A DNA stretch of 64,000 bases from CAMCXE01 sp046347475 (GTDB lineage: Bacteria; Pseudomonadota; Gammaproteobacteria; Pseudomonadales; Cellvibrionaceae). The first letter of the stretch is position 1. Each line of letters opens with the position of its first letter. Positions 1 through 9,514 of this stretch are shown one piece after another. Both the position numbers and the translations under genes were made by a program. The DNA lies in NCBI GenBank assembly GCA_046347475.1, contig JAXMGD010000001.1:434001-498000 (forward strand). The letters are read 5' to 3'. The notes under the pieces are model-generated. The model did not search any database and was not told where the DNA came from. It was given only the letters and a program-made list of their open reading frames with translations.

Positions 1-339
1 ACGGAAAGCCATGTTAGCTCAGAGCCTTTATACGCCTGCGGCCTATGCCTAAACCCGCAAACCCACACGGTAACCATTAACGATACCCTCCTGCAAATGG
101 GGCCCACTGAATATCGCCTGCTGGAATTTTTTCTCACCCATCAAGAGCGCGTACATTCTCGGGAAGATTTATTAGAGCGCGTATGGGGTGGCAGTGTTTA
201 CGTGCAAGCGCGCACGGTCGATGTACATATTCGCCGTTTGCGCAAAGCCCTTAGCGTGGATGGGCATCAGCGGTTTATTCAAACGGTGCGTGGGGCAGGT
301 TATCGTTTTTCCCATAAGCATGTGGCGCGATTTTATTGA
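1..339 (+). CDS. phoB: PhoB phosphate-regulon response regulator, C-terminal part (5' truncated)
   Basis: The frame is open from base 1 and stops at a TGA at 337-339, so the N-terminal receiver domain lies outside the window. The visible 112 residues are the OmpR/PhoB winged-helix DNA-binding domain: GPTEYRLLEFF, then SREDLLERVWG, then the recognition helix RTVDVHIRRLRKAL, and the wing VRGAGYRFS. This run is very close to E. coli PhoB, which binds pho boxes and activates phosphate-starvation genes after phosphorylation by PhoR. In most relatives phoR follows phoB directly; here about 400 non-coding bases follow, so the partner kinase is not immediately downstream. The gene name is confident; only the end of the protein can be judged. 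Confidence 0.9.
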   Translation, partial: TESHVSSEPLYACGLCLNPQTHTVTINDTLLQMGPTEYRLLEFFLTHQERVHSREDLLERVWGGSVYVQARTVDVHIRRLRKALSVDGHQRFIQTVRGAGYRFSHKHVARFY

Positions 340-735
340 TTGATTCTTTTTGTTTAAATAATTTCTCATGACGCACTGCGCGCCCATTTATTTTTCACTT
401 CTGCACTATCGCCTGGTTATATTCTAGTTGTTCGGTTAATTCCCCAAACAGGCATCAGCCCCGTGGGGCCTGAAATCGGCTGCGAGATTTTAACTGGCTG
501 TTTTCCTCGACTGGCTGTCAGTGTTTCAGGTCTCGGGATCTGTCTCATGCCAGCATAAATCTGCCCCCACCCCGAAACCTGAATTCCCTCTAAGAACGTT
601 TATTTCTAAGCCCTACCTCTAGCTGATAGGGGCAAAAAACGGTGATGGGGGTCAATGCGCTCAAATTCGTACTTCTGGTAGCATGCGCGCCCTATTTTCC
701 GCCGTTTTCAGTTCAGTTTTACCAAGGATAATGCC
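340..735. other. Intergenic region downstream of phoB
   Basis: About 400 bases with no convincing gene. A short GC hairpin (GCCCC-GT-GGGGC) lies near 457-468 but has no following T tract, so I do not call it a terminator. The 3' end must hold the promoter of the large lipoprotein gene; no clear promoter or Shine-Dalgarno element is visible beyond AAGGA just upstream of its ATG. Confidence 0.5.
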
Positions 736-3700
736 ATGAAGTTGTTCCCCATACTGTTGCTTGCCACTTTGCTCAGCCTTACTCTGGGCTGCAAAGGGGG
801 CAAGGGTCAGCAAGCCAGCACGCCCACGCCAACACCCCCGCCCGCTCCCATCATTGATACCGACAAAGACGGTATCGCCGATTCTGCCGATCCGGACGAT
901 GATAATGATGGCGTTGCTGACAATCTGGATCGCTTTCCGCTCGATCCCAATGAAATGCGCGATTCGGACGGCGATAACCAAGGCGATAAGGCGGATTTAG
1001 ACGACGATAACGATGGTCTAGCCGATACCTTAGATGCCTATCCGCTTGATCCCAAAGAGCAGAAAGATTCTGACAATGATGGCATCGGCGATAATGCGGA
1101 TCCCGATGATGATAACGACGGTATTCCCGATGCGACCGATCGCTTCCCGCTCTCTAATCTCGAAGCGGCTGACAATGATGGCGACGGCCTGGGTAACAAT
1201 GCTGACCCCGATGATGACAATGACGGCGTTGCCGACGCGCAAGATGCCTTGCCCTTTAATCCCAAAGAAACAGCCGATATTGATAAAGATGGTATCGGTG
1301 ATAAAGAGGATACCGACAACGATAACGACGGCGTAGCTGACACGGCTGATAAATTTCCTCTTGATAATAAAGAGTCAAAAGACTTTGACGGCGACGGCAT
1401 TGGTGATAATGCCGATCTTGATGACGATAACGACGGCGCCCCTGATGTAGCGGATGCGCAACCGTTTAATCCTAAGGAGCAAAAAGACACCGATGGCGAT
1501 GGTATCGGCAATAATCAAGATGATGACGACGATAATGACGGAGTTGTGGACGCGAAAGATAAATTTCCACTGGACGCGAAAGAGACCCTCGATTACGACT
1601 CGGACGGCATTGGCGATAATGCCGATACCGATGATGATAATGATGGTATTGCCGACGCTGACGATAAGGTGTTGGGCCTGATTAAAGTCAGTGCTACCAG
1701 CATTGAAGATGTGAGCAAAATAAAAGTGGCAAGCTCTGGCGCCACAGCTTACGTCATCAATTCCGCTAACAAAACCCTAAGCTCCGTTGAGGTTGCAACC
1801 GGCAAGACAATTAAGTCAATCGCTTTGAGTGATTCGCCGAAGTTGATTGCGCTCAGCCCTGATAATAGCCGTATTTTTGTCACTACCACTGCTAGCGTCA
1901 CCACCGATTTTTGGACTTCTGCAGTTAACAAATTGCTTGTGCTTTCCGCGGCAGATTTAACAAGCCTTGTGGAAGTTAATTTAGGTGATTCGATTGGTGT
2001 TCTTACGCCGATAAGCAATCAGCAGCTGGTGCTAACTCCTGTCAATTACCCTTTTGGGCGGCTGTATAGTCTGACGTCTGGGTATATGGGTTATTCGATA
2101 GATGGCGGCGGAGAAAATGTAGTTGATTCAGAGCGCGGTATTGTGTACGGCTCAAGTCGTTACGGGCTTTCAAAGAACGTTCTAGTAGACGGTGTGGTCC
2201 GTACCGCTGCGACCAATAATGCGCTTGCTTTTGCAGCTGACGAGCAATTTTATTTAAATCCCAAAGGCAGTTTGTTGCTCTCATCCACCGGGCAAATTTT
2301 TGATACCGCGGCGCTTAATAGGAGTAATCAACTGGATCTTGCCGGTGCAAAAATCACCGCAGTTAGCTTTGATAGTGCGAATAGGCTTGGCTATTTAGCG
2401 TTGAACACCGGTTCGCTTGTAGTAGTGAATGCGGAAACATTTGACTTAATTCAAATTCAACCTGTTGCCACCACACCCTTAGTGGGTTTGAGTATTGTTG
2501 AGCATCAATTGATTTCGCTAACCCGAAGCGCAAGTGGAGCGCTGACGCTTATCGCTCAAAATTACGACTGCCCTGCGTGTTTTTTAAATGCGGCCCCCAA
2601 GGCAGCTGCAACGGTTGATAATGCCGAGCCAATAACCGGTCAAACTGTATTGTTTGATGCGGCGGGCGCCTCCGATCCTGATCAAGATACGTTGCAGTAC
2701 CGTTGGGATTTTGATGGCGATGGCAATTGGGATACGCAACTAAGCGCTACCTCCAAGGCCAGTTTTCAATATGGCCTACCGGGAAGCTACTTAGCTCGTT
2801 TGCAAGTATTTGACGCAAAAGGCGCCAGCGCCCAGGCTATATTGGCGATTAATGTGCAGGTGAGTGCGAAAACACCCATAACACGCGATGTGGCCAGCGA
2901 TATTTTTGATTTCCCTGTCACCAAAGGCATTTTTGATGGCAAGGACACAGTTTATTATTTGGATGAAACTACCAAGCGAGTTTATTTGGTCAGCCTGTCG
3001 AGCGGCCGCGCCGAGCGTTATTTCCAGTTTGATTACCCACCCAAGGAAATGTTTAATTCCGCCGACTTAAGCAAAATATACCTAGTGCAGCAGGTCGGTA
3101 GCCAGAAAATAAAAACGCTTGTTTCGGCAATTGATACTGGCAAACAAGTGGTGGAAAGCGGAATTGTGCTGGATGGGCAATACGGGCGATTTATATATGT
3201 CGATGCAGGCCATTTTCTAGCAGCTAATAACGCGTACACCCTTATCGATAGTAAAACAGGTGTTGTGAGTGCGCTGCCTAGCAATAATCAGGTTTATTCG
3301 ATATTCGCCAATGAGGCGGGAAACATTTACACTTCTGGATATTATTCCGCTTCTCGGATGGTTTTGCGCGGCAGTGATTTAGTTGTTGATAAGGTTTTGA
3401 TTGAAAACCTTTATTTGGATTCTTTCGGTTCGTCTTATTACGTTTCCCGCGATGAAAACCTATGGATTACTGGGGCGAGTGTTTTACCGCTTAAAACCCC
3501 CAGCGACCGTTACAATCTATCGAGCCCAGCTATCAAAGTAGTGAGCGATCCTAAGCGCAATCTACTATTTGCTATAACCTCATCTGGATCTGTGGAGGTG
3601 ATCAACACCTACTCAGGGCAGAATATTCAAACCATCACGCTCAGTCGCTCCATTAAAGACCTTATCGTAAAAGATGATGCGCTGTATTTGGTGCTAGAAC

Positions 3701-6138
3701 TCAATGCACAACAGTCAACGCTGATCGCCCATCCGCACCCCTGCTTAGGGTGCAAACCCGGGCAAAGCGTCGCCGTTGATCTAACCATTTCGCCAGCCAG
3801 CAACCAGGTTGGTAAAGCTGTTACTTTTACCATGACATCTTCAATGGATTCTGCCATAAACAATTGGTTATTCCGCTGGGATTTGAATGGCGATGGCGTA
3901 TGGGATGGCCCATTTGCTTCTGGGAATAGTGTGCAAGCGAATTTTGCGGTTGCCGGGCTTAAGGTGGTAAGTGGTCAGGCGAAAAATGACCAAGGTGATT
4001 TAGGTTCTGCGACAGAAGTTTTTGACGTAACACCCGGTGCGAGTGTGGCACAAGCCCCTAGCAATACATCGGTGGCAGGGCGTTTTGGTGCTCAAAGTTT
4101 AGTGGCAGCCGTAGGGCCTAGCGGATTGTTTTTAGTGGCCGATCAGGTTACCCGTAAACTCTATTTTTACGATGTGCTCTTGGATCAAATCACAAAAGAA
4201 TTGAATCTTGAGATGTTGCCGGAGGCGATCAAAATCAGCCCCGATAGCTCCACCGCTTTTATTCAAGTGGTCGATCGTCCGCAAATCAATATTAGCAACT
4301 CAAACAATGAGCGACGCTATGCGATTCGTGTTGATATAGCCAACTACACCGCAACCCATTCATTTATGTTGCCGAGCACGAGCAGCTATATAGCGGTAGC
4401 GCTTAACGGTGAGCGTATATTGGGCTCCAGTAATTCCAATAGCACAATTAATCTATTAGACGCGAAAGCAGGCACTCTTATATCGAGTCTTACTAATGTT
4501 CCGCTCACAGGTAACCGTGCTGTAATCGATAACCGCGTTTATGTAAGTGCGGGAGCCTATGTAGATTTTTCGAATGACGCGCTCACCTACAAAACAATAC
4601 CCGGAGCGAGCATAACCACTAGTTCGGGCACTTGGGCGTTGGATGGGAATAAATATGTGATCGATGCGGAGGGTCACAAGTTAGAGGTCGCAAGCCAAAA
4701 AGTGGTGAGCACCCAGGCGCCGCCTTGGAACTATAATTTTGACCAAGTAACCTTTGTGCCGCAGAGTAATTTTGGCTTTTATTTAAATTACTCTGAGGTT
4801 GTTTTTTTTAACGCCAATTCGCTTGAGTTAATTAAGCGAGTTTCCCTCTCTGAAATTCGGTCGCTCTTCTTGCTAGACGGCCAGCTCTACGGGTTTGGCA
4901 CTGTGCCCAGTGTGCGCAGCCTGCAATCCATTTGCAGTGAATGTACCGACAACCAAGCGCCTGTGGGTAAGTTAACAGTCCCCGCCGGTGCCTTAGATAC
5001 CTCTATGTCTATTCGGCTGGATGCTTCAGCAAGCACGGATCCTGAGCGCAGCGCTTTAAGCTTTCGTTGGGATTACGATGATAACGGTGTGTGGGATACC
5101 GAATATTCAGCGACATCGGTGCAAACCAAAAAATTCTCTGTGCCCGGTAAAAAGACTGTGCGCGTGCAGATAAAAGATGCTGGCGGCAATGTGTCCGATG
5201 CGCGTGTGAGTTTTGATGTTGAACAGGGCGTTGACTCGGGCGTGGCGGTGCAATCAACGCGGCCGTTTATATTTACTGATTCTCCGAGTGCTCAAGTGGT
5301 TGATGAGGTGAACGGTTATCTGTATTACCTGGTCCAAGATCGCCAACGTATTTACGCTATGAACCTCACCACAGGTTTAGTGGAGCGGTATTTTCAATTT
5401 GACTCAAGCCCGCAGAATCTGGCTATTTCACCGGATAATAAATTATTGTATTTCACCTATACGGATGGGATTAACCCCGGACAGAACCCTGAAGCTATAG
5501 TTGCATCTCTCGATTTGGCGACTCGCTCTATAGTGCATGCATTTAAGGTCAAACAAATAGTTAGGGGCCTTGCCCCTCTCGGCACTGGGCGGGTAGTGGT
5601 GAAGAGCGAAAATGGCGATAACATTTCTCTTTATGATGCGGCGTCTGGCCAGGTGTTGGTTGACTTCCCACAACCCTACAGCCTCTATTTGCGTGCCACA
5701 TTGGACGAATCTACAGTTTTGGTTTATCAGGGCTACAATAACCGTTACGCTAAATATCGCTACGATGCGCAGAGCATGATGTTGCTCAGCGAAGAAATGC
5801 CTGGCGCCTTTAACGCTTACTCGGACGTGTATTGGTTTAGCCCAGATAAAACCCGGGTGGTAATGAATAATGGCAACATTTATAATTTTGCTGATTCAGC
5901 ACCAATGGCTAAGTTGCTCACCACAAATACGTTTTATGCGTTAACCTTCGTTGATAACCAATCTCTGGTTTGGGTGGATTATTACAATGGTGGACTGCTG
6001 CACACTTACAACATCACCACTGGGGTGGATACAGTTGGAGAGCCCTGCAACTGCCAAGCTTTATTTACCTTCGCTAAACAGGCCTGGGCCGTTAAGCGCG
6101 ATAATGCCGGTATTTATTACGCCGCTAAAGTGCCCTAG
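736..6138 (+). CDS. Giant modular surface lipoprotein: TSP3 repeats, four propeller-like segments, three PKD domains
   Basis: An 1800-residue protein. The N-terminus is a lipoprotein signal ending L-T-L-G-C, so Cys19 is probably lipidated. A short T/P linker leads to eight thrombospondin type 3 calcium-binding repeats (about residues 41-312; D-x-D-x-D-G and DPDDDNDG motifs). The rest repeats with a period of about 390 residues: a propeller-like segment (YVTN/WD40-like repeats such as ISPDN and LSPDN), a Cys pair, then a PKD domain (YRWDFDGDGNWD near 655, FRWDLNGDGVWD near 1047, FRWDYDDNGVWD near 1444). Cys pairs are C612/C615, C1003/C1006, C1400/C1403 and C1771/C1773. A fourth propeller segment ends the protein. 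Family knowledge suggests adhesion or carbohydrate/matrix binding at the outer surface; the ligand is unknown. An AAGGA sits about 8 bases before the ATG, and a terminator follows the stop. Confidence 0.85.
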   Translation: MKLFPILLLATLLSLTLGCKGGKGQQASTPTPTPPPAPIIDTDKDGIADSADPDDDNDGVADNLDRFPLDPNEMRDSDGDNQGDKADLDDDNDGLADTLDAYPLDPKEQKDSDNDGIGDNADPDDDNDGIPDATDRFPLSNLEAADNDGDGLGNNADPDDDNDGVADAQDALPFNPKETADIDKDGIGDKEDTDNDNDGVADTADKFPLDNKESKDFDGDGIGDNADLDDDNDGAPDVADAQPFNPKEQKDTDGDGIGNNQDDDDDNDGVVDAKDKFPLDAKETLDYDSDGIGDNADTDDDNDGIADADDKVLGLIKVSATSIEDVSKIKVASSGATAYVINSANKTLSSVEVATGKTIKSIALSDSPKLIALSPDNSRIFVTTTASVTTDFWTSAVNKLLVLSAADLTSLVEVNLGDSIGVLTPISNQQLVLTPVNYPFGRLYSLTSGYMGYSIDGGGENVVDSERGIVYGSSRYGLSKNVLVDGVVRTAATNNALAFAADEQFYLNPKGSLLLSSTGQIFDTAALNRSNQLDLAGAKITAVSFDSANRLGYLALNTGSLVVVNAETFDLIQIQPVATTPLVGLSIVEHQLISLTRSASGALTLIAQNYDCPACFLNAAPKAAATVDNAEPITGQTVLFDAAGASDPDQDTLQYRWDFDGDGNWDTQLSATSKASFQYGLPGSYLARLQVFDAKGASAQAILAINVQVSAKTPITRDVASDIFDFPVTKGIFDGKDTVYYLDETTKRVYLVSLSSGRAERYFQFDYPPKEMFNSADLSKIYLVQQVGSQKIKTLVSAIDTGKQVVESGIVLDGQYGRFIYVDAGHFLAANNAYTLIDSKTGVVSALPSNNQVYSIFANEAGNIYTSGYYSASRMVLRGSDLVVDKVLIENLYLDSFGSSYYVSRDENLWITGASVLPLKTPSDRYNLSSPAIKVVSDPKRNLLFAITSSGSVEVINTYSGQNIQTITLSRSIKDLIVKDDALYLVLELNAQQSTLIAHPHPCLGCKPGQSVAVDLTISPASNQVGKAVTFTMTSSMDSAINNWLFRWDLNGDGVWDGPFASGNSVQANFAVAGLKVVSGQAKNDQGDLGSATEVFDVTPGASVAQAPSNTSVAGRFGAQSLVAAVGPSGLFLVADQVTRKLYFYDVLLDQITKELNLEMLPEAIKISPDSSTAFIQVVDRPQINISNSNNERRYAIRVDIANYTATHSFMLPSTSSYIAVALNGERILGSSNSNSTINLLDAKAGTLISSLTNVPLTGNRAVIDNRVYVSAGAYVDFSNDALTYKTIPGASITTSSGTWALDGNKYVIDAEGHKLEVASQKVVSTQAPPWNYNFDQVTFVPQSNFGFYLNYSEVVFFNANSLELIKRVSLSEIRSLFLLDGQLYGFGTVPSVRSLQSICSECTDNQAPVGKLTVPAGALDTSMSIRLDASASTDPERSALSFRWDYDDNGVWDTEYSATSVQTKKFSVPGKKTVRVQIKDAGGNVSDARVSFDVEQGVDSGVAVQSTRPFIFTDSPSAQVVDEVNGYLYYLVQDRQRIYAMNLTTGLVERYFQFDSSPQNLAISPDNKLLYFTYTDGINPGQNPEAIVASLDLATRSIVHAFKVKQIVRGLAPLGTGRVVVKSENGDNISLYDAASGQVLVDFPQPYSLYLRATLDESTVLVYQGYNNRYAKYRYDAQSMMLLSEEMPGAFNAYSDVYWFSPDKTRVVMNNGNIYNFADSAPMAKLLTTNTFYALTFVDNQSLVWVDYYNGGLLHTYNITTGVDTVGEPCNCQALFTFAKQAWAVKRDNAGIYYAAKVP
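856..1668 (+). repeat. Eight tandem TSP3-coding repeats of about 100 bp
   Basis: This stretch encodes eight copies of a 33-34 residue unit of the form DxDxDGIGDNADPDDDNDGVADxxDxFPLDxKE; the last copy is incomplete. Codon choice differs between copies (gat/gac, ggc/ggt mixed), so the units are diverged at DNA level and the array is probably old and not rapidly expanding. The Asp pattern matches calcium-binding thrombospondin type 3 repeats. Confidence 0.85.
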
Positions 6139-6160
6139 GTAATCAACCTCGGTGAGTAAG

Positions 6161-6196
6161 AAAAACCCCTTGTGGCAATGCCGCAAGGGTTTTTTG
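6161..6196 (+). terminator. Intrinsic terminator after the large lipoprotein gene
   Basis: An inverted repeat (AACCCCTTGTGGC paired with GCCGCAAGGGTT, one bulged base) with a short CAAT-type loop, followed by a run of T. It lies 22 bases after the stop of the giant lipoprotein gene. The A-rich left flank would give a U tract on the other strand, so it may also stop transcription of the small minus-strand lipoprotein gene. Confidence 0.8.
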
Positions 6197-6305
6197 CATT
6201 GAGACTTGATCGTTCGTTTATTTGCACACTAAACAGTCTGAGTTGTACAGGTTTAGCCCTGCTTTACCTGTGCGATTTTTCCAAATGCAACTTTAAAATG
6301 GCTGG

Positions 6306-6500
6306 TTAGTTTGTGCTTTCGTCTAATTGTTTCCTGCGCGCTTGGTCCACTTCCATTAATTGTTTTTCTACATTCTTAGCATCCTTCAAAGCCTGTGTCT
6401 GCGCGGCTGGTATTACTCCGGTGGGGGCTGGGGTTTTTGATTCGCAGGCGCACAGGGCAGCAAGCAGGAAAATAAGGCTGAGTTTAAAAAGCATATTCAT
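6306..6500 (-). CDS. Small lipoprotein of unknown function
   Basis: A short protein of about 64 residues starting MNMLFKLSLIFLL, with hydrophobic signal and lipobox A-L-C-A-C, so it should be lipid-anchored in the envelope. The mature part is only about 45 residues, charged and helical (KNVEKQLMEVDQARRKQLDE), with no recognised domain. An upstream in-frame ATG at 6506 also exists, but the AAGGG element sits only two bases from it and eight from the ATG at 6500, so 6500 is preferred. It is convergent with the large lipoprotein gene and divergent from the coiled-coil gene. Function unknown. Confidence 0.7.
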   Translation of the reverse strand: MNMLFKLSLIFLLAALCACESKTPAPTGVIPAAQTQALKDAKNVEKQLMEVDQARRKQLDESTN

Positions 6501-6779
6501 TGACATGACCCTTAATTAGAAACTATTTAATGCTAGCCCAAATAGCGCACCTCCTCTCAATTTAAGCCGCTAAAGCTTTGCCGCTTTGCAGCAAGTCGAA
6601 GTGTGTAGGAAGCTGCATACATTGTTAGGCTTTGGAACAACTGTACTTGCCACAAAAAGCCCGCCTCGTATAATGCCGGTCCCCGCTTTTTGAGCTGTAG
6701 CTCTATTCCACTGCGTTCACAGCAAATTCATTTTGAACGCTCTATGGTTAATTTACCCATCATCAGATTTGAGGTTTGT

Positions 6780-7826
6780 ATGGCTATGCGTCGGCTGTCA
6801 GCAGTTGTCTGCATTTCGTCTTTATTCGCAGTTTCATCCTTGGCCCAAGCGGCGTCTTGGAATGATCCCGAGCAAATTAACCGCGAGCGCCAGCAAATGG
6901 CGGATCAGCAGCGCCAGCAGGATGAGCAGCGCCGCCAACAGGACGAGCAGCGTCGCCAGCAAGATGAGCAGCGTAGGCAACAGGAGGATCAGCGTCGTCG
7001 GGATGAGGAGCGACGCCGACAGGAGGAGCAACAGCGCCAGCAACAGAATCAACAGCAAAACCAGCAGCAATGGCAGCAGCAGGATCAACAGCGCCGCCAG
7101 CAGGAGGAGCAGCGTCGCCAGGACGAGCAACGCCGCCAGGACGAGCAGCGTCGCTGGAACGATCAGCAGCAGCGCCAGAATGACGAGCGTCGCCGCCAGG
7201 AAGAGGAGCGCAACCGCCAGTACGATGAGCGCCGCCGCCAAGAGGAAGAACGCCGTCGTCAGGAGGAGGATCGCCGTCGCCAAGATGCCTGGCGCCGCCA
7301 GGAGGACGAGCGCCGCCGTTGGGATGAGCAGAATCGCCAGCAGCAGGACTGGGCCCGCCGCCAGGCGGAGGAGCAGCGCCGTATTGAGGAGGCCCGTCGC
7401 CGCCAATGGCAGGAAGACCGCAATTACCGCAATAACAACTACCGCAATAACAATTGGCGCGACGAGGGTATTGAGCCTTGGCGCCTGGATGATTTGAATC
7501 GCCAACGCCGGGACCTGGATCGCCGCTTGAGTGATTTGGATCGCCAGGAGCGGGATTTAAAACGTCAGCGCAGCAATTACCGTATGAACCTGTATGAGTA
7601 CGACCGCCGCAGCCGCGAGATCGAGCGCCAGCGCCGTGAGTTGCGTGACCAGCGCCGGGATTTGGACGATCAGTTGGAAGGCTACGGCTACGGCTACGAG
7701 CGCGAGCGCACTTTTTGGTACAACAACCGCGAATATCTGCTGGATGAGCGCGGCTATTGCTACCGGGTAACGCGCTCGGGTTCAAGCCGCTATATGAGTA
7801 AGGTGTCTACGTCTTATTGCCGGTAA
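6780..7826 (+). CDS. Secreted Q/R/E-rich coiled-coil protein
   Basis: A 348-residue protein. The ATG at 6780 is chosen because GAGG lies eight bases upstream and the protein then begins with a classic signal peptide (MAMRRLSAVVCISSLF ending SLAQA). An upstream in-frame start at 6690 would add 30 residues ahead of this signal. Residues about 30-210 are a low-complexity, highly charged stretch of DEQRRQQ-type units predicted to form a long single helix or coiled coil. Residues about 240-310 keep a heptad-like RRDLDRRLSDLDRQ pattern. The C-terminal 40 residues are different, aromatic and Cys-containing (YGYGYERER, then GYCYRV and TSYCR), and may be a small folded cap. No enzyme motif. Periplasmic or outer-membrane structural role is an inference. 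Confidence 0.75.
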   Translation: MAMRRLSAVVCISSLFAVSSLAQAASWNDPEQINRERQQMADQQRQQDEQRRQQDEQRRQQDEQRRQQEDQRRRDEERRRQEEQQRQQQNQQQNQQQWQQQDQQRRQQEEQRRQDEQRRQDEQRRWNDQQQRQNDERRRQEEERNRQYDERRRQEEERRRQEEDRRRQDAWRRQEDERRRWDEQNRQQQDWARRQAEEQRRIEEARRRQWQEDRNYRNNNYRNNNWRDEGIEPWRLDDLNRQRRDLDRRLSDLDRQERDLKRQRSNYRMNLYEYDRRSREIERQRRELRDQRRDLDDQLEGYGYGYERERTFWYNNREYLLDERGYCYRVTRSGSSRYMSKVSTSYCR

Positions 7827-7844
7827 CGCGGTGTGTAAATAAAT

Positions 7845-7870
7845 AAGCCGGCCAAGTGCCGGCTTTTTTT
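7845..7870 (+). terminator. Intrinsic terminator after the coiled-coil gene
   Basis: Perfect stem AAGCCGGC / GCCGGCTT with a five-base loop CAAGT, followed by seven T. It lies 18 bases after the stop codon of the coiled-coil gene, and six bases before the end of the convergent VF530-type gene. Confidence 0.9.
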
Positions 7871-7875
7871 GTGCC

Positions 7876-8127
7876 TTAAGGGGTGTTATCGAAGCGGCCT
7901 GCAAGCGCCAATGTTCGATACAGCTCCTCCACCTTGCTGCGGGCCCAGGGGGTGCGGCGCAAAAAGGTCAGGCTGCTTTTGATGCTCGGGTCTTGGTTAA
8001 AACAGCGAATATCAATCAGCGCGCCTAGGGCCGCCCAGCCGTAGTGGGCCTGCAGGCGGGTCACTATGTGCTCCAGGGTGACGCCGTGTAAGGGGTCCTT
8101 GCTGCGCGGTGGCTGTGTGTCAGACAT
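7876..8127 (-). CDS. VF530-family (DUF2132) small DNA-binding-type protein
   Basis: An 83-residue protein starting MSDTQPPRSKDPLHG. The sequence DPLHGVTLEHIV, HYGWAALG, DIRCFNQDPSIKSSLTFLR and RTPWARSKVEELY is diagnostic of the VF530/DUF2132 family, whose members are small helical proteins annotated as DNA-binding. The start at 8127 lies inside the end of the upstream MATE gene: ATG and the MATE stop TGA share an 8-base overlap (8120-8127), which suggests translational coupling. A longer reading upstream would simply run through the MATE gene in another frame. The cellular role is not established. Confidence 0.88.
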   Translation of the reverse strand: MSDTQPPRSKDPLHGVTLEHIVTRLQAHYGWAALGALIDIRCFNQDPSIKSSLTFLRRTPWARSKVEELYRTLALAGRFDNTP

Positions 8128-9514
8128 GAATTTCCCCCTTGGGCGCTGTGGGCTGGGTGGTGAGGTTGGCAAGCCAGCGGCGCTTATAAATGCGCCGCCA
8201 GACGGGGACAAACTTGAGGGCGTCCTCTAAAAACATCAGGCAGTAGAGGGTAATAAAACTCTGCGGCCAGATAAACACACAAAGGGCAAACACCGGCAGG
8301 CCAATGCCCCACATCACAATCGTATCGGTGATCAAACAAAACTGGTTATCGCCCCCGGCCCGCAAAACACCAATGATGCGCACCATGTTGAGCACCTTAA
8401 TCCACACCAGGAGGCAAAACAGCGCCAGGGTGTGCTTGAGCACCTGGGCCACCTCTGGGCTGGGTGCAAACAGGTTCAACAGGGGTTCATGGGCCAACCA
8501 AAGAGCGCTGCACAGGAGCAGGAGCAGGGCGAGGGTGAGCGTGTCGAAGTAGCGGTGCAGGTACCAGGCCTGCTCGAACTGATCGGCGCCGAGGCTGCGG
8601 CCCACCAGCACGGCACTGGCACTGGCTAGCCCCACAAACAAGGCAAACAATCCACTCTCGATGGGCACCATCACCGCCATAGCGGCCAGCGCCTCGGTAC
8701 CCGCAAAGCCGGTAAGCGCGTGGTAGCAGGTGTTGCCTATGCCCCAGAGGGCGTAGTTGGCCATCAAGGGGGCGCTAAAGGCCAAAAAGCGCCGCAAGCG
8801 CGCAGGCTGGCAGGCCTCAATCAGTTGCGCAAAACCCAGATTAAAGCCGCTCGGCCGCAGGTACACCCAGCCTGCGACAATCACCAGCTGAAGCAGGCGC
8901 GCAAGCAGTGTGCCCCAGGCGGCACCGAGCACGCCCAGCTCAGGTAGGCCCCAATGGCCGAAAATCAGCCCATAGTTAAGGACACAATTGGTAACGATGG
9001 ACATCATGGCGGCCAGCATCGGCAGGCCGGTTTGCCCCTGGGCGCGCAGGGCGCCTTCGTAAATCACAATCAGCTGGGTGAACAGCAGGGCAGGCGCGGT
9101 GATGATCATAAACTCGGCGGCGAGGGCCGCCACCTGAGCATCCGGGTTGATCAGCGGCATCCACTGCCGCGCACCAACGGCGCAGGCGAGGAAAAACGGC
9201 AAGCTAAAACCCAGCCCCGTCCAGAGCGCCGCCGCCAAAATGCTGCGGCTGTTGGCCAGGTCTTTAGCGCCTAGGTATTGCGCCACCAACACGCTGCAGC
9301 CCGTGGCTATGCCGCTTTGTAACACCAGGGTAAGAAAGTGCAGCTTAGCGGCTAGCCCCACGGCGGCGAGTGCGGTGGCACCCAAGGGCGCCACCATCAT
9401 CACGTCTACCATACCGAGGGCTGATTGCATCAGCATCTGCAGGGCCACCGGTAGGGCCAGGCTCAGCAGTTGATAAGAGGAGAGACGGTGGGTGGAAGCT
9501 GAGGTGGCGGACAA
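8120..9514 (-). CDS. MATE-family multidrug/toxin exporter
   Basis: A 464-residue polytopic membrane protein with about 12 transmembrane segments in two MatE halves. Typical family features are PVALQMLMQSALGMVDVMMV in the first helices, GATALAAVGLA, and an internal second half beginning near LMANYALWGIGN. MATE proteins exchange Na+ or H+ for cationic drugs or metabolites in the inner membrane; the substrate cannot be told from sequence. It is translated together with the overlapping VF530-type gene. The region upstream (9515-9947) is shared with the divergent mgtE gene and carries palindromic repeats. Confidence 0.88.
   Translation of the reverse strand: MSATSASTHRLSSYQLLSLALPVALQMLMQSALGMVDVMMVAPLGATALAAVGLAAKLHFLTLVLQSGIATGCSVLVAQYLGAKDLANSRSILAAALWTGLGFSLPFFLACAVGARQWMPLINPDAQVAALAAEFMIITAPALLFTQLIVIYEGALRAQGQTGLPMLAAMMSIVTNCVLNYGLIFGHWGLPELGVLGAAWGTLLARLLQLVIVAGWVYLRPSGFNLGFAQLIEACQPARLRRFLAFSAPLMANYALWGIGNTCYHALTGFAGTEALAAMAVMVPIESGLFALFVGLASASAVLVGRSLGADQFEQAWYLHRYFDTLTLALLLLLCSALWLAHEPLLNLFAPSPEVAQVLKHTLALFCLLVWIKVLNMVRIIGVLRAGGDNQFCLITDTIVMWGIGLPVFALCVFIWPQSFITLYCLMFLEDALKFVPVWRRIYKRRWLANLTTQPTAPKGEIHV

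Noticed and set aside
1030..1511. Antisense frames opposite the TSP3 repeats
   Set aside because: Repeat-derived shadow frames with no ribosome site; the sense frame carries the calcium-binding motifs.
6834..7785. Antisense and shifted frames of 223-302 residues opposite the coiled-coil gene
   Set aside because: They arise from the low-complexity Gln/Arg codons; the sense frame has signal peptide, ribosome site and terminator.
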